From positions 1-44,337 of the forward strand of contig NZ_JALXKS010000022.1 in the NCBI RefSeq assembly GCF_025144725.1: a stretch of 44,337 bases of DNA. The letters run 5' to 3'. The position numbers and the translations under genes are program-made. Each line of letters begins with the position of its first letter. Position 1 is the stretch's first letter. The notes below the pieces were generated by a model. The model ran no database searches. It was not told the origin of the DNA and saw only the letters and a program-made list of their open reading frames with translations. This document shows, piece by piece, positions 25,012 to 36,177 of the stretch. This stretch comes from Brevibacterium sp. p3-SID960 (GTDB lineage: Bacteria; Actinomycetota; Actinomycetes; Actinomycetales; Brevibacteriaceae).

Positions 25012-26769
25012 GTGGTTCGCCTCATCCTCGCTGCCTTCTCCGCCGTCGTCGGGCTCGTCTGCGCCGCGCTGTCGCTGTCAGCACTGTCGGTCGTCGGCGC
25101 CGATGACGTCGCAGAAACCGCACCCTCTCAGGTGCGCGACGGCGCCTACGCCTTCGTGCTCAACCCGCAGCTGGTGCCGTTCCAGAACACCGAGGCGACC
25201 CTGCAGGTCAGCGGGGATGCGGATCTGTTCATGGGGACTGCCAGTGGAGTCGACGTCGACAGCTATCTCACCGGCGTCGCCCATGAGGAAGTCACAGAGG
25301 TCGATATCCCGCAGGCCCTGCAGACCCGGTTCATCGACGGGGAACCGGCGCCGCTGAATGACGCGGCCGGCCGTGACTGGTGGACTGCCTCCCAGACAGG
25401 CCGCCAGCTGTCGCACACCTTCGACCTCGACGCCGAATCCGGTGAGGTCCTCGTCGTCGCCCCAGCTGAGCCGGAGGGCAACCTCGACGGAGTCGATGTG
25501 CAGCTGAAGATGGACGCCGGGGCAGTCTTCCCCGTCAGCCTCATCGGCCTGGCCATCGCGATCCTCGCCTTCGGTGCGGCCGGCTACTTCCTGCTGCGCT
25601 GGCTCGACGCCCGCCCAGGACGCCGGCGCCGGCTGCGTCGCGAATACGGCCGCGGTGGGTCCGGCCGCGGCGGCTCATCAGGTTCCGGTATGTCCGACCT
25701 CGGAGCTCGCGCAAAGGATCTGGTCGGCCGGACAGCCGCCTCTGCCACACGCGCCACCACGCGGAAGAACCGAAGTCAGCGCCTCGCCCAGCAGATGCGG
25801 GCGGCGGCGGCCGTCGGCTCCGTCGTCACCCTCGGGGTGCTGGCCGGCTGCGCACCCCTGCCGATGGCCCAGCCGTCGAGTCCGAACCTCACCGAGTTCG
25901 AGCGCCCCGCCCTGCGCGCAGGGGAGGCCGGTGCGTTCCTCACCTCATACACCGAGCGTCTCGATGAAAGCCTCAAGGGTGATGAGGATCGGCTTGACAA
26001 GATCCAGGCGCCGCCGCTTCTCGACCGCACCCGCGCTGAGGTCCTCATCGCCGAGGCCGGCAAGACAGAGCTCTCCGCGGTGAACTTCGAGCAGATCGTC
26101 GCAGGCGGCCCGTCCTTCGGCGAGTACCCGATGTGGTTCATCGCCTTCGGCAAGCCGGCTGGCAGCGATGAGACCGTCCAGGCGATGCTCGTCACCCGCG
26201 AATCAGCTGGCGAGGACTGGCAGGTCACCCAGAGTCTGTTCGTCCCGCAGGAGAACGTGCCCACCCTCATGGCTGACGGCACCGGCGCAGTCGAGCAGTC
26301 GGGCACGGAGTTCACCGAGCTGGGCGCCACCGCCAACGAAACCCTCCAGCAGTACCTGGAGACCGGGGAGATCTCAGAGAACGACCAGAACATCGAATAC
26401 GCCTCAGACGCCTTCACGGGGTTCCGCGACTATGTCGATGAGATGGCCGGCAACGACGAGGCCTTCGAGGACATCACGGTCACCTGCGATCCCTACGATG
26501 AGGCGACCGTGCCGCTGGCCGAACACGGGCTCAAGACCGAAACCGGGGACGTGTCCTTCGGCGAAGTGCGCTGCGCAATCGAACTCAAGGTCCGCTCCGG
26601 CGGGTCGATCGACGTCGGCGAAGAGCTCGAAGCGGTTATGACGGGCGACCTCGATGGCGGCAGACTGATCATCAGCACCTCGATCCCCTACATGCTTCTC
26701 GGTTCAGAGCAGACGAACCTCATCGTGGGTTCCGACTGGTTCCTGCTCGAAGCCCAGACCACCGACTGA
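25012..26769 (+). CDS. Cassette protein A2: paralogue of A with internal lipobox
   Basis: A 585-residue paralogue of the 22299 protein with the same layout. It has TM1 (about 4-27), a beta-rich ectodomain including DVDSYLTGV (matching NVDAWVGT in the paralogue) and DWWTASQTG (matching DLWNAETT), and TM2 (173-198). A Gly/Arg-rich basic linker (199-263) follows, then a hydrophobic stretch ending GVLAGC with lipobox C280, and a 305-residue acidic ectodomain. Unlike A, the last domain has two further cysteines, C492 and C521, spaced for a disulfide. The GTG start has AAAGGA 7 nt upstream. An internal ATG at 25795 could start a short lipoprotein signal, but it has no ribosome-binding site. Function unknown. 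Confidence 0.8.
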   Translation: MVRLILAAFSAVVGLVCAALSLSALSVVGADDVAETAPSQVRDGAYAFVLNPQLVPFQNTEATLQVSGDADLFMGTASGVDVDSYLTGVAHEEVTEVDIPQALQTRFIDGEPAPLNDAAGRDWWTASQTGRQLSHTFDLDAESGEVLVVAPAEPEGNLDGVDVQLKMDAGAVFPVSLIGLAIAILAFGAAGYFLLRWLDARPGRRRRLRREYGRGGSGRGGSSGSGMSDLGARAKDLVGRTAASATRATTRKNRSQRLAQQMRAAAAVGSVVTLGVLAGCAPLPMAQPSSPNLTEFERPALRAGEAGAFLTSYTERLDESLKGDEDRLDKIQAPPLLDRTRAEVLIAEAGKTELSAVNFEQIVAGGPSFGEYPMWFIAFGKPAGSDETVQAMLVTRESAGEDWQVTQSLFVPQENVPTLMADGTGAVEQSGTEFTELGATANETLQQYLETGEISENDQNIEYASDAFTGFRDYVDEMAGNDEAFEDITVTCDPYDEATVPLAEHGLKTETGDVSFGEVRCAIELKVRSGGSIDVGEELEAVMTGDLDGGRLIISTSIPYMLLGSEQTNLIVGSDWFLLEAQTTD

Positions 26770-26857
26770 CGAACCGTCAGCCAGGCTGCCTGACGCCTCA
26801 GGTGCGGTCACGTCAGCCGCGGCATGCCCAGTTGCGGAATGTCCAGCCGCACCACAC

Positions 26858-27271
26858 TCAGGCGCGGTCGGCTGCCACCCGCCTGCCGACCCGGCGCAGC
26901 CACAGCAGCCCGACGACCGGCAGCACCAGCGGGATGAAACCGTAGCCGATCCCGAACAGTGACCATACGCTCGGCTTCTGGAACAGCTCCGGGTGGGTGA
27001 GGCTGAGGAACCCGACGAGGATCACGCCGGCGAGCTCGAAAGTGGTCGCCGCCAGCGCGATCCGGTGCGAAGTCCGCGAGCCGATGACGAGGCAGACGGT
27101 GGCGATGATGTAGACGACGGCTGCGACAGCGGACAGCGAGTACGCCAGAGGCGCCTCGTGATAGTCGCGGATGAGCTGCACACCGGCGCGCGCGGTAGCT
27201 GCCAGGGCGAAGATCCCGTACACCGCGGTCAGGCCACGGCCGGGACCGGTGTGCATGGCCGAATAGCTCAC
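26858..27271 (-). CDS. Small four-TM membrane protein
   Basis: A 137-residue unknown protein with four hydrophobic helices (starting about AVYGIFALAATARAG, SLSAVAAVVYIIATVCLV, IALAATTFELAGVILVG, IPLVLPVVGLLWL) and a basic C-terminus. The GTG at 27271 is chosen because it overlaps the stop of the upstream gene by 4 bp (GTGA); a TTG two codons earlier and an ATG five codons later are alternatives. It is translationally coupled with the next small membrane protein. A comparable conserved pair of unknown function beside a cysteine desulfurase gene occurs in other actinobacteria to my recollection, but I cannot verify that here. Confidence 0.75.
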   Translation of the reverse strand: MSYSAMHTGPGRGLTAVYGIFALAATARAGVQLIRDYHEAPLAYSLSAVAAVVYIIATVCLVIGSRTSHRIALAATTFELAGVILVGFLSLTHPELFQKPSVWSLFGIGYGFIPLVLPVVGLLWLRRVGRRVAADRA

Positions 27272-27627
27272 AGCCAAATCTGATCCATCCTCTCAACCAT
27301 GATGCCCACGGTCGCAGCAGCGGCGGCCAGCACTCCGGGGCCCCAGCGGCTGAGTTCGGCGAACGCCCAGAAACCGGCCAGCGGCAGCAGCACGATCGCG
27401 GTGAACAGGTAGCCGAAGAACAGCACACCGTCGGTGTCGCCGGACTGTCCCCACATGACGATGGAGACGACGAGCTGAACGAGCAGCAGGACCAGCAGCA
27501 CGCCGGCCCCGCCGAGCATGAGGATGCCGGCTGGCCGATTCCGGATCGTCTGCACGAGCGCCCACAGGCACAAGCCGGCCGAGGCGGCGAAGAGGGTGTA
27601 GGTCAGTACGGTGAGCACGCCCAACAT
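27268..27627 (-). CDS. Small membrane protein upstream of the coupled pair
   Basis: A 119-residue unknown protein with about four TM helices (TVLTYTLFAASAGLCLWAL, ILMLGGAGVLLVLLLVQLVV, LFFGYLFTAIVLLPLAGFW, GVLAAAAATVGIMV). The stop TGA overlaps the following GTG start by 4 bp. The ribosome-binding site before ATG 27627 is weak. It is divergent from the cysteine desulfurase gene with only 38 nt between start codons, so both promoters must overlap. Confidence 0.72.
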   Translation of the reverse strand: MLGVLTVLTYTLFAASAGLCLWALVQTIRNRPAGILMLGGAGVLLVLLLVQLVVSIVMWGQSGDTDGVLFFGYLFTAIVLLPLAGFWAFAELSRWGPGVLAAAAATVGIMVERMDQIWL

Positions 27628-27652
27628 TTTAGACCCACGTGAGGCGGGCGCG

Positions 27653-27658
27653 TAGAAT
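27653..27658 (+). promoter_or_regulatory. -10 box giving a probably leaderless cysteine desulfurase mRNA
   Basis: TAGAAT is followed by 7 nt and the GTG at 27666, where cysteine desulfurase homology starts ([12 protein letters not shown]). This decides the start codon over ATGs at 27639 and 27657, the second of which overlaps the -10 itself. Confidence 0.5.
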
Positions 27659-27665
27659 GGGGTTC

Positions 27666-28925
27666 GTGCGCGTCTATCTCGATCACGCCGCCACCTCGCC
27701 GATGCCCGCTGAGGTGCTGACGGCTTTCACCGAAGAACTCCACCGCGTCGGCAATCCCTCCTCGCTGCACGCGGACGGTCAGGCTGCCCGAATGCGCGTC
27801 GAAGCCGCCCGCGAAACACTCGCCCAGTGCCTCGGGGCAACGACCCCGTCCGAGGTGATCTTCACCTCCGGCGGCACCGAAGCCGACAACCTCGCTCTCA
27901 AGGGCATCTTCTGGGCCCGCAACGCCGGCCGCACTGCCGGGCCCTTCGAGCGCCCGCGGGTGCTCGTCTCCGCGATCGAACATCACGCGATCCTCGAGAC
28001 CGCCGAATGGCTCGAATCCTGCGGGGCAGAGCTTGTGATCCTTCCGGTCGATGAGACCGGGCGGCTCGATCTGGCCGCCGCCGAGGCGGAGATCGCCGCG
28101 GCACCGCAGCGCAGCGCTCTCGTGTCGGTCATGCTGGCCAACAACGAGATCGGCACTCTGCAGCCGGTGGCCGAGCTTGCCCGAATCGCCGAACCGTACG
28201 GCATCCCGGTCCACACAGACGCGGTGCAGGCCTTCGGGCAGGTGCCGGTGAGCTTCGCGGAACTCGGCGTTGCTGCGATGACGGTGACCGCCCACAAGCT
28301 CGGCGGGCCGGTGGGCATCGGCGCGCTCGTGCTCTCCCGAGATCTGACCCCGGTGCCGGTGGCCCATGGCGGGGGACAGGAGCGCAAGGTCCGCTCCGGC
28401 ACCCTCGACGTCGCCGGGGCGGCCGCCTTCGCGGCAGCCGCCGAACGCGCCTGCCGCACACTCGGCTCCGCTGAGACCGCCCGGCTGCGCGACCGGCTCA
28501 TCGCCGGCATCGAAGAGCGCATCCCAGCAGCCCGCCTGTCCGGACGGCGGGGGGACGAACGCCTGCCGAACAATGTCCACATCGTCTTCCCCGGCTGCGA
28601 GGGCGACGCGCTGCTGTTCCTGCTCGATGCCGCCGGCTTCGCCACGAGCACCGGCTCGGCCTGCCAGGCCGGGGTGTCCCGGCCCTCCCATGTGCTCATG
28701 GCCTGCGGGGCCGATGAGGACACCGCCCGCTCTGTGCAGCGCTTCACCCTTGGCCCGGAGACCACCGAGGCCGACATCGAGGCACTGCTTGACGTGCTGC
28801 CGGGAATCGTCGAACGCGCCGCCCGGGCCGGCATGGTCTCGGCTGCCCCGTCGTGGCAGGTGACCGCCTCGGGCGCGGCAACCACCGCGGGCGCGTCCGG
28901 CCCAGCTGCAGGAGGTCGGCCATGA
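27666..28925 (+). CDS. iscS: Cysteine desulfurase (IscS/NifS type)
   Basis: A 419-residue PLP enzyme that removes sulfur from cysteine as an enzyme persulfide. It contains [11 protein letters not shown] at the N-terminus, [14 protein letters not shown], the PLP lysine K211 in [16 protein letters not shown], and the catalytic cysteine C333 in [16 protein letters not shown]. About 35 extra Ala/Gly/Thr-rich residues form the C-terminus. The stop overlaps the mnmA start (ATGA), the expected pairing in which IscS supplies sulfur to MnmA. It could also serve Fe-S assembly; no scaffold gene is adjacent. Confidence 0.92.
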   Translation: MRVYLDHAATSPMPAEVLTAFTEELHRVGNPSSLHADGQAARMRVEAARETLAQCLGATTPSEVIFTSGGTEADNLALKGIFWARNAGRTAGPFERPRVLVSAIEHHAILETAEWLESCGAELVILPVDETGRLDLAAAEAEIAAAPQRSALVSVMLANNEIGTLQPVAELARIAEPYGIPVHTDAVQAFGQVPVSFAELGVAAMTVTAHKLGGPVGIGALVLSRDLTPVPVAHGGGQERKVRSGTLDVAGAAAFAAAAERACRTLGSAETARLRDRLIAGIEERIPAARLSGRRGDERLPNNVHIVFPGCEGDALLFLLDAAGFATSTGSACQAGVSRPSHVLMACGADEDTARSVQRFTLGPETTEADIEALLDVLPGIVERAARAGMVSAAPSWQVTASGAATTAGASGPAAGGRP

Positions 28926-30100
28926 GGATCCTTGCCGCCATGTCCGGCGGTGTCGACTCCGCTGTCGCCGCCGCACGGGCCGTCGACGCCGGCCACGAGG
29001 TGGTCGGCGTGCACCTGGCGCTGTCCCGCATGCCCGGAACGTTGCGCACCGGTTCGCGCGGCTGCTGCACGATCGAAGACTCCCGTGACGCCCACCGGGT
29101 CGCCGGGATGCTCGGCATCCCGTTCTACGTGTGGGACTTCTCCGAACGGTTCAAGGAGGACATCGTCGATGACTTCATCGCCGAGTACTCCGCCGGCCGG
29201 ACCCCGAACCCGTGTATGCGCTGCAATGAGCGCATCAAGTTCGCAGCCCTGCTCGACCGGGCGCTGGCGCTGGGCTTCGACGCGGTGGCGACCGGCCATT
29301 ACGCCGAGATCATCTCGGCTGCCGACGGCACCCCGGAGCTGCACCGCGGGCTGGATCTGAACAAGGACCAGTCCTATGTGCTCGGCGTGCTCACAAGCGA
29401 ACAGCTCGCGCACTGTTATTTCCCCATCGGGGCCTCCGCCTCGAAGGCCGAGGTGCGTGCGGAGGCCGCCGAGCGCGGCTTCCCGGTGGCGAACAAGCCG
29501 GACTCCTACGACATCTGCTTCATTCCCGACGGCAACACCAAGGCGTGGCTGGCCGACAAGATCCCGATGCGCCCGGGTCTCATCAAGGACGAGTCCGGTG
29601 AGGTGCTCGGCGAGCACGACGGCGCGATGACGTACACCATCGGCCAGAGGAAGGGACTCGGAATCGAGAAGCCGGCCGCTGACGGCAGGCCGCGCTACGT
29701 CGTCGGCATCGATGTCGCCGACAACTCGGTGACCGTCGGGCCCAAGCAGGCGCTGCGCGTCGACCGACTCGAAGGCATCCGCACCACCTGGTGCGGGCTG
29801 CCACCATCGGACATCGGGAAGAGCGAGACGACCGCGATCGACTGTGAGATCCAGATCCGGGCGCACTCGGATCCGATGCCGGCTCGCGCATGGCTCGGCG
29901 AAGTCGACGAAACTGCCCCAGTACACGAGGAAAACCTGCCGGCCCCGCGTCCGCGCGGGCAGATCATGCACGTGGCCGTCGACGAGCCGCTGTCCGGAGT
30001 GGCCGCCGGCCAGACGATGGTCGTCTACCGCGGCACCCGGGTGCTCGGCCAGGCGACGATCGACCAGACCGCCCGCAGCGCCGAACTGCTCGACGCGTGA
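28922..30100 (+). CDS. mnmA: tRNA-specific 2-thiouridylase MnmA
   Basis: A 392-residue enzyme making the 2-thio group of wobble uridine 34 in tRNA for Lys, Glu and Gln. The PP-loop is [12 protein letters not shown] near the N-terminus. The first catalytic cysteine is in [12 protein letters not shown] and the second in [23 protein letters not shown] is the tRNA-recognition block. The C-terminal beta-barrels carry [12 protein letters not shown]. The ATG at 28922 is set by GGAGG (28911-28915) and by the 4-bp ATGA overlap with the desulfurase gene. Translation coupling suggests matched amounts of sulfur donor and acceptor. Confidence 0.95.
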   Translation: MRILAAMSGGVDSAVAAARAVDAGHEVVGVHLALSRMPGTLRTGSRGCCTIEDSRDAHRVAGMLGIPFYVWDFSERFKEDIVDDFIAEYSAGRTPNPCMRCNERIKFAALLDRALALGFDAVATGHYAEIISAADGTPELHRGLDLNKDQSYVLGVLTSEQLAHCYFPIGASASKAEVRAEAAERGFPVANKPDSYDICFIPDGNTKAWLADKIPMRPGLIKDESGEVLGEHDGAMTYTIGQRKGLGIEKPAADGRPRYVVGIDVADNSVTVGPKQALRVDRLEGIRTTWCGLPPSDIGKSETTAIDCEIQIRAHSDPMPARAWLGEVDETAPVHEENLPAPRPRGQIMHVAVDEPLSGVAAGQTMVVYRGTRVLGQATIDQTARSAELLDA

Positions 30101-30165
30101 GCCCGCGCGCGGCTGCAGCGGCGATGCACGATCAGGGTTGTGCAGGCGACGCCCGTGCGGTTCGG

Positions 30166-30171
30166 TAATCT
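30166..30171 (+). promoter_or_regulatory. -10 box giving a probably leaderless S9 peptidase mRNA
   Basis: TAATCT is followed by 6 nt and the ATG at 30178. A GTG at 30172 in the same frame is too close to the -10 to be a leaderless start. Confidence 0.45.
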
Positions 30172-30177
30172 GTGGCC

Positions 30178-32232
30178 ATGACCACCGCGCCATACGGTTC
30201 CTGGCCGTCTCCGATCTCCGCCGCCGATGTCGCTGCCGGCTCCGAGCCGATCAGCGACGCACGCTTCATCGGCGATGCCATCATCTACGCCGCCCGCGTC
30301 AGCTCCGAAGGCGGGCGCACCAGCATCGTCGTCAACCGATCCGGTCACCTCGGCGATGAGATCCAGCTGCTGCCCCCGAACTTCAGCGCCCGCTCCCGCG
30401 TCCACGAATACGGCGGCTGCGCCTGGGCCGCAGACCCAGCAATCGGCACGCTGCTCTTCGTCAACGCCGACGACCAGCGCATCTACCGCCTCGACATCTC
30501 CGCCGTGCTCAACGGCTCGGCACCAGCACCCGCCTCACCGCCGGTGCCGATCACCCCGGATACCGACATGGCGACCCGCTACGGGGACCTGACCTACTCC
30601 GGCGGGCGGATCCTCGCCGTCGAAGAAACCCACGAACACCTGCTGCCCGGCGCCTCGGGAACGGAGATCGCCGACGCAGCCAGCACACGGGCCTCCGAGC
30701 AGCCGATCACCCGCAGGATCGTCGCCATTGACGACTCCGGTGTCACGCGCCTGGCAGGCGGGGCGCGGTTCCTCGCCTGGCCGCGTATCAGCCCGTGCGG
30801 GACACTGCTGTCGTTCATCGGCTGGGAACACCCGCACATGCCGTGGGACGAGACCGCCGTGTTCCTCCAGCCGCTCGACGAATCCGGCGCACCCGAGGGC
30901 CCAGTCGAGAAGATCTTCCACCGGCCGGGCGTCTCCGTCTTGCAGCCGGAGTGGCTCTCGCGCACGAAGCTCGCCGTCACCGCCGACCCGTCCGGCAGCT
31001 GGCAGCTCACCGGCCTCAACGTGCCGGCCTTCCGCGCCCAGGCGCGCGGAGACAAAGGCGTGATGCCCGCCGAAGAGGAACCACTGCTCACCGTCGAAGG
31101 CGAGATCGGCGGGCCGCTGTGGATGCTGGGAGAGAAGCACTACCTGCCCGTCGACGGCGGCAGCCGAGTGCTCGCCGCCGCCCGCTTCGGCACCAGCCGG
31201 CTCATCTGGGCGAGCCCGCGCTCACACGAACACCAGACCCTCGACTGCCCGCTGACCGACATCGAACTCCAGGACTACCGCAACGGCACCGCCCTCATCA
31301 TCGGCGGATCGTCTGAGCGGATCCGCGGCCTGTACGCCTACACCCTGGCCACCGGCGAACTCGAACCCGTCGCACTCTCAGCAGCCGCCCCGGACCGCAC
31401 CCGGGCGGCCTACTATCCGCGAGCCGAGCTGCGCGAATTCGACGGCATCCACGCGATCGTCTATCCGCCGCGCCACCCGCACTATACGGCGCCTGAGGGC
31501 GAGAAGCCGCCGTATGTCGCCTTCGTCCACGGAGGCCCGACCGGCCAAGCGGTGCCGAAGGTCTCCGCCCACCACGCCTTCTTCACCTCCCGCGGCATCG
31601 GGGTCATCGACGTCAACTACCGCGGCTCAACCGGCTACGGACGCGCCTACCGGGATGCGCTCAAAGACCAGTGGGGCATCGTCGATGTCGCCGACACCAT
31701 CACCGCCGTCACCGGGCTCGTCGACGCCGGGCTTGCGGATGCCGACCGGCTGGCGATCTCCGGCGGCTCGGCCGGCGGCTGGACGGTGCTGCGCGCACTG
31801 ACCACCACCTCGGTGTTCGCCGCCGGCGCCAGCTACTACGGCGTCGGCGACCTGCGAGCCCTGGCTGAGGAGACCCACGACTTCGAATCCCGCTACCTCG
31901 ACGGACTCGTCGGCGTCTACCCCGAAGAAGCCGAACGCTACATCTCCCTCGCGCCGGTCAACCTGCTCGATGAGCTCGCCGTGCCGGTGGCGATCTTCCA
32001 GGGCGAAGAGGACCCGATCGTCCCGCCGAGTCAGGCTCGTCTGCTCATCGACGCACTCGAAGCCCGCGGCCTGCCCTACACCGCGACCTTCTACCCCGGT
32101 GAGTCCCACGGCTTCGTCCAGGCCGCCAACGTCACCGACTCCCTTGAACAGGAGCTGTCGTTTTACGGACGCGTCATGGGATTCGACACTCCCGGCCTGC
32201 CGGCAGCCCGGATGAAGGGCCGCGGCCGGTGA
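30178..32232 (+). CDS. S9 family prolyl-oligopeptidase-type serine peptidase
   Basis: A 684-residue cytosolic peptidase (S9C acylaminoacyl-peptidase-like). An N-terminal beta-propeller (about 1-390) precedes an alpha/beta hydrolase domain. The nucleophile is S531 in ISGGSAGGWTVL, the acid D612 in FQGEEDPIVPP, and the histidine H644 in YPGESHGFV; the oxyanion region is VHGGPTGQ. The propeller limits substrates to short peptides in this family. The preferred residue is not predictable. The stop overlaps the next gene by 4 bp (GTGA). Confidence 0.9.
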   Translation: MTTAPYGSWPSPISAADVAAGSEPISDARFIGDAIIYAARVSSEGGRTSIVVNRSGHLGDEIQLLPPNFSARSRVHEYGGCAWAADPAIGTLLFVNADDQRIYRLDISAVLNGSAPAPASPPVPITPDTDMATRYGDLTYSGGRILAVEETHEHLLPGASGTEIADAASTRASEQPITRRIVAIDDSGVTRLAGGARFLAWPRISPCGTLLSFIGWEHPHMPWDETAVFLQPLDESGAPEGPVEKIFHRPGVSVLQPEWLSRTKLAVTADPSGSWQLTGLNVPAFRAQARGDKGVMPAEEEPLLTVEGEIGGPLWMLGEKHYLPVDGGSRVLAAARFGTSRLIWASPRSHEHQTLDCPLTDIELQDYRNGTALIIGGSSERIRGLYAYTLATGELEPVALSAAAPDRTRAAYYPRAELREFDGIHAIVYPPRHPHYTAPEGEKPPYVAFVHGGPTGQAVPKVSAHHAFFTSRGIGVIDVNYRGSTGYGRAYRDALKDQWGIVDVADTITAVTGLVDAGLADADRLAISGGSAGGWTVLRALTTTSVFAAGASYYGVGDLRALAEETHDFESRYLDGLVGVYPEEAERYISLAPVNLLDELAVPVAIFQGEEDPIVPPSQARLLIDALEARGLPYTATFYPGESHGFVQAANVTDSLEQELSFYGRVMGFDTPGLPAARMKGRGR

Positions 32233-33389
32233 GCCGGTACGCCCACAGCGCCGACCGGGTGTTCGCCTCCGGCCGCGGCGGCTGGCCGATCACGACCGCC
32301 GCCTGGACCGGCACCGGACGCCCGGCAGACGGCGAGTCCCGCACCGAGTCCGATGTCCGCGAGGCTGCCCGCATCACCGCAGGGATGCTCGCCGAGGAGG
32401 CGATCCCGTTCCTGCCGGCGGTCACCACCGGTCCCGGCAGCGAAGGCGTCGCCCGGGCTGCCGCACTGTGCACGGACCTGACCGTCGAAGCCACCGCAGC
32501 AGGCTGGCGGCTGACCCGCCTGCCCGGCCGGGATGCCCGCCGGGCAGCCTCACGGCTCGGGGAGGATGCCGACGCCGCCGCCGAGGTGTTCGCTGAGTAC
32601 GCAGGCCCGGTCAAGATCAGCCTGCCGGGGCCGGTGAGCCTGGCTGCCCTGCTGTTCGAACCCCGCGGCGAATCGACGCTGGCCGATCCCGGTGCGCGCC
32701 GCGACGTCATGGCCGGTTACGCCCACGGACTCAGCGAGCACGTCACGCACCTGCGACGGCTCATGCCAGGCGCCGAGGTCATCATCCAGCTCGACGAGCC
32801 GCATGCCGCTGCCGCACTGTCCGGGCAGCTGGCCACCACAGCCGGGCGCACGCGGCTGCCGGCCCTGCCCGAGACCGAGGCGGCCACCGTCTGGCGAGAC
32901 GTCCGCGAGGCCATCGCTTCGGCCGGTGGACAGATGCTGGCGTTCCTGCCCGGGGCCCGACCGCTGACCTGGTACAGCCACGGCCAGGCCCGCAGCCTCA
33001 CCGAGGTGCTCACAGGCGCCGGCATCAGCGGCATCGGCATCAACGTCGATGCGCGCACAGACGCACGGCTCTTCGAGCAGGTCTTCGCCTGGTGGGACGG
33101 CCACCAGGCTGCCGGCACGGGTCACGCAGTGCCGGCGCTGACGCTGGGAGTCGGGACCGCCTCGGGAACGGAAATCGACATCACCGCCTGGCGGCGCCGG
33201 CTCACCAGTGTCGCCGAGACCCTCGGACTGCCCGATACGGCATTGGCCGAACTCGGCATCCTCACCGGCCCGCCGGCCCCGCTCACCCGGTCCGACGCAC
33301 AGGCAGCCGTCGAGACAGACCCTGGGCACCCGCGCACGTGGCTGGCAGCAGCGAGCCAGCTGGCACAGGAGTGCGCTGCGCTGGCCTGA
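32229..33389 (+). CDS. MetE-like (cobalamin-independent methionine synthase family) protein
   Basis: A 386-residue protein resembling the C-terminal barrel of MetE, about half the length of the full enzyme. Visible family traits are VKISLPGPVSLA (matching MetE GPVT region) and IIQLDEPHAAAAL (matching QIDEPA). Only two cysteines are present (ALCTDL and QECAALA), and the H-x-C zinc motif of MetE is not seen, so methyl transfer to homocysteine is doubtful. A homologue lies near ligA in mycobacteria (Rv3015c region), so the location is conserved while the role is unknown. It starts with GTG in a 4-bp overlap with the S9 peptidase gene. Confidence 0.82.
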   Translation: MSRYAHSADRVFASGRGGWPITTAAWTGTGRPADGESRTESDVREAARITAGMLAEEAIPFLPAVTTGPGSEGVARAAALCTDLTVEATAAGWRLTRLPGRDARRAASRLGEDADAAAEVFAEYAGPVKISLPGPVSLAALLFEPRGESTLADPGARRDVMAGYAHGLSEHVTHLRRLMPGAEVIIQLDEPHAAAALSGQLATTAGRTRLPALPETEAATVWRDVREAIASAGGQMLAFLPGARPLTWYSHGQARSLTEVLTGAGISGIGINVDARTDARLFEQVFAWWDGHQAAGTGHAVPALTLGVGTASGTEIDITAWRRRLTSVAETLGLPDTALAELGILTGPPAPLTRSDAQAAVETDPGHPRTWLAAASQLAQECAALA

Positions 33390-33415
33390 ACCGCAGCTTG
33401 TCGTGACTCGGATGA

Positions 33416-35692
<2,277 letters not shown>

Positions 35693-35760
35693 CCTGCTTG
35701 CCGTTCCTGCCGGATGGAATCCGAACTCCTCCACCCGCCCGGCACCCGCAGGCTTCGGCG

Positions 35761-36177
35761 ATGAGCGCCTCGCCTTCGGTCACCAGCTGGTCCTCGCCGA
35801 ACCGGACGACCGCCGATCAGGCCGCCGTGTCACTGCCCTCAGCCGGTGGAGAGTGTTCATGCTTCTCGGTCATGCTCGCCCGTCCCCACCGCCAGGGTTC
35901 CACGCTGCATCTGATCGATGCAGGCCTTGAGCTCGTCGACGGCCGCTCGCAGCTGGAGCCGCCATCGGAGGAGGCCGTCCTGATGCCTGTCACCAGGCTA
36001 GCGGTCTGCACCGCGCCTTGCTGCCTTGACGGGCAGGAGGCAGATGATGCGTCGCTGCTGGCAGCGGTCGCTGAGCTGCGCGGGGATGAGGAGCGCCTGA
36101 GCGCGTCACTGCTGGCCAGCGGCGACGGCGAGGACTCCGACGCCGACGGGTTCGGCGAAGGCGACCTCGACTGCTAA
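35761..36177 (+). CDS. Hypothetical small protein, possibly degraded
   Basis: A 138-residue open frame after ligA with codon use close to that of neighbours (third positions mostly G or C). It contains GECSCFSVM and VCTAPCCLDGQ, then an acidic tail DSDADGFGEGDLDC. No family is recognised and no ribosome-binding site precedes ATG 35761. A 16-codon frame (35714-35764) ends at this ATG (ATGA), and a third frame here also reads plausibly (GDERLAFGHQLVLAEPDD), so a frameshifted relic is an equal possibility. If it is not a gene, 35693-36173 holds nothing else I can support. Confidence 0.35.
   Translation: MSASPSVTSWSSPNRTTADQAAVSLPSAGGECSCFSVMLARPHRQGSTLHLIDAGLELVDGRSQLEPPSEEAVLMPVTRLAVCTAPCCLDGQEADDASLLAAVAELRGDEERLSASLLASGDGEDSDADGFGEGDLDC

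Noticed and set aside
27983..30193. 736-codon minus-strand frame opposite iscS and mnmA
   Set aside because: Shadow of two well-supported genes, with composition typical of antisense translation.
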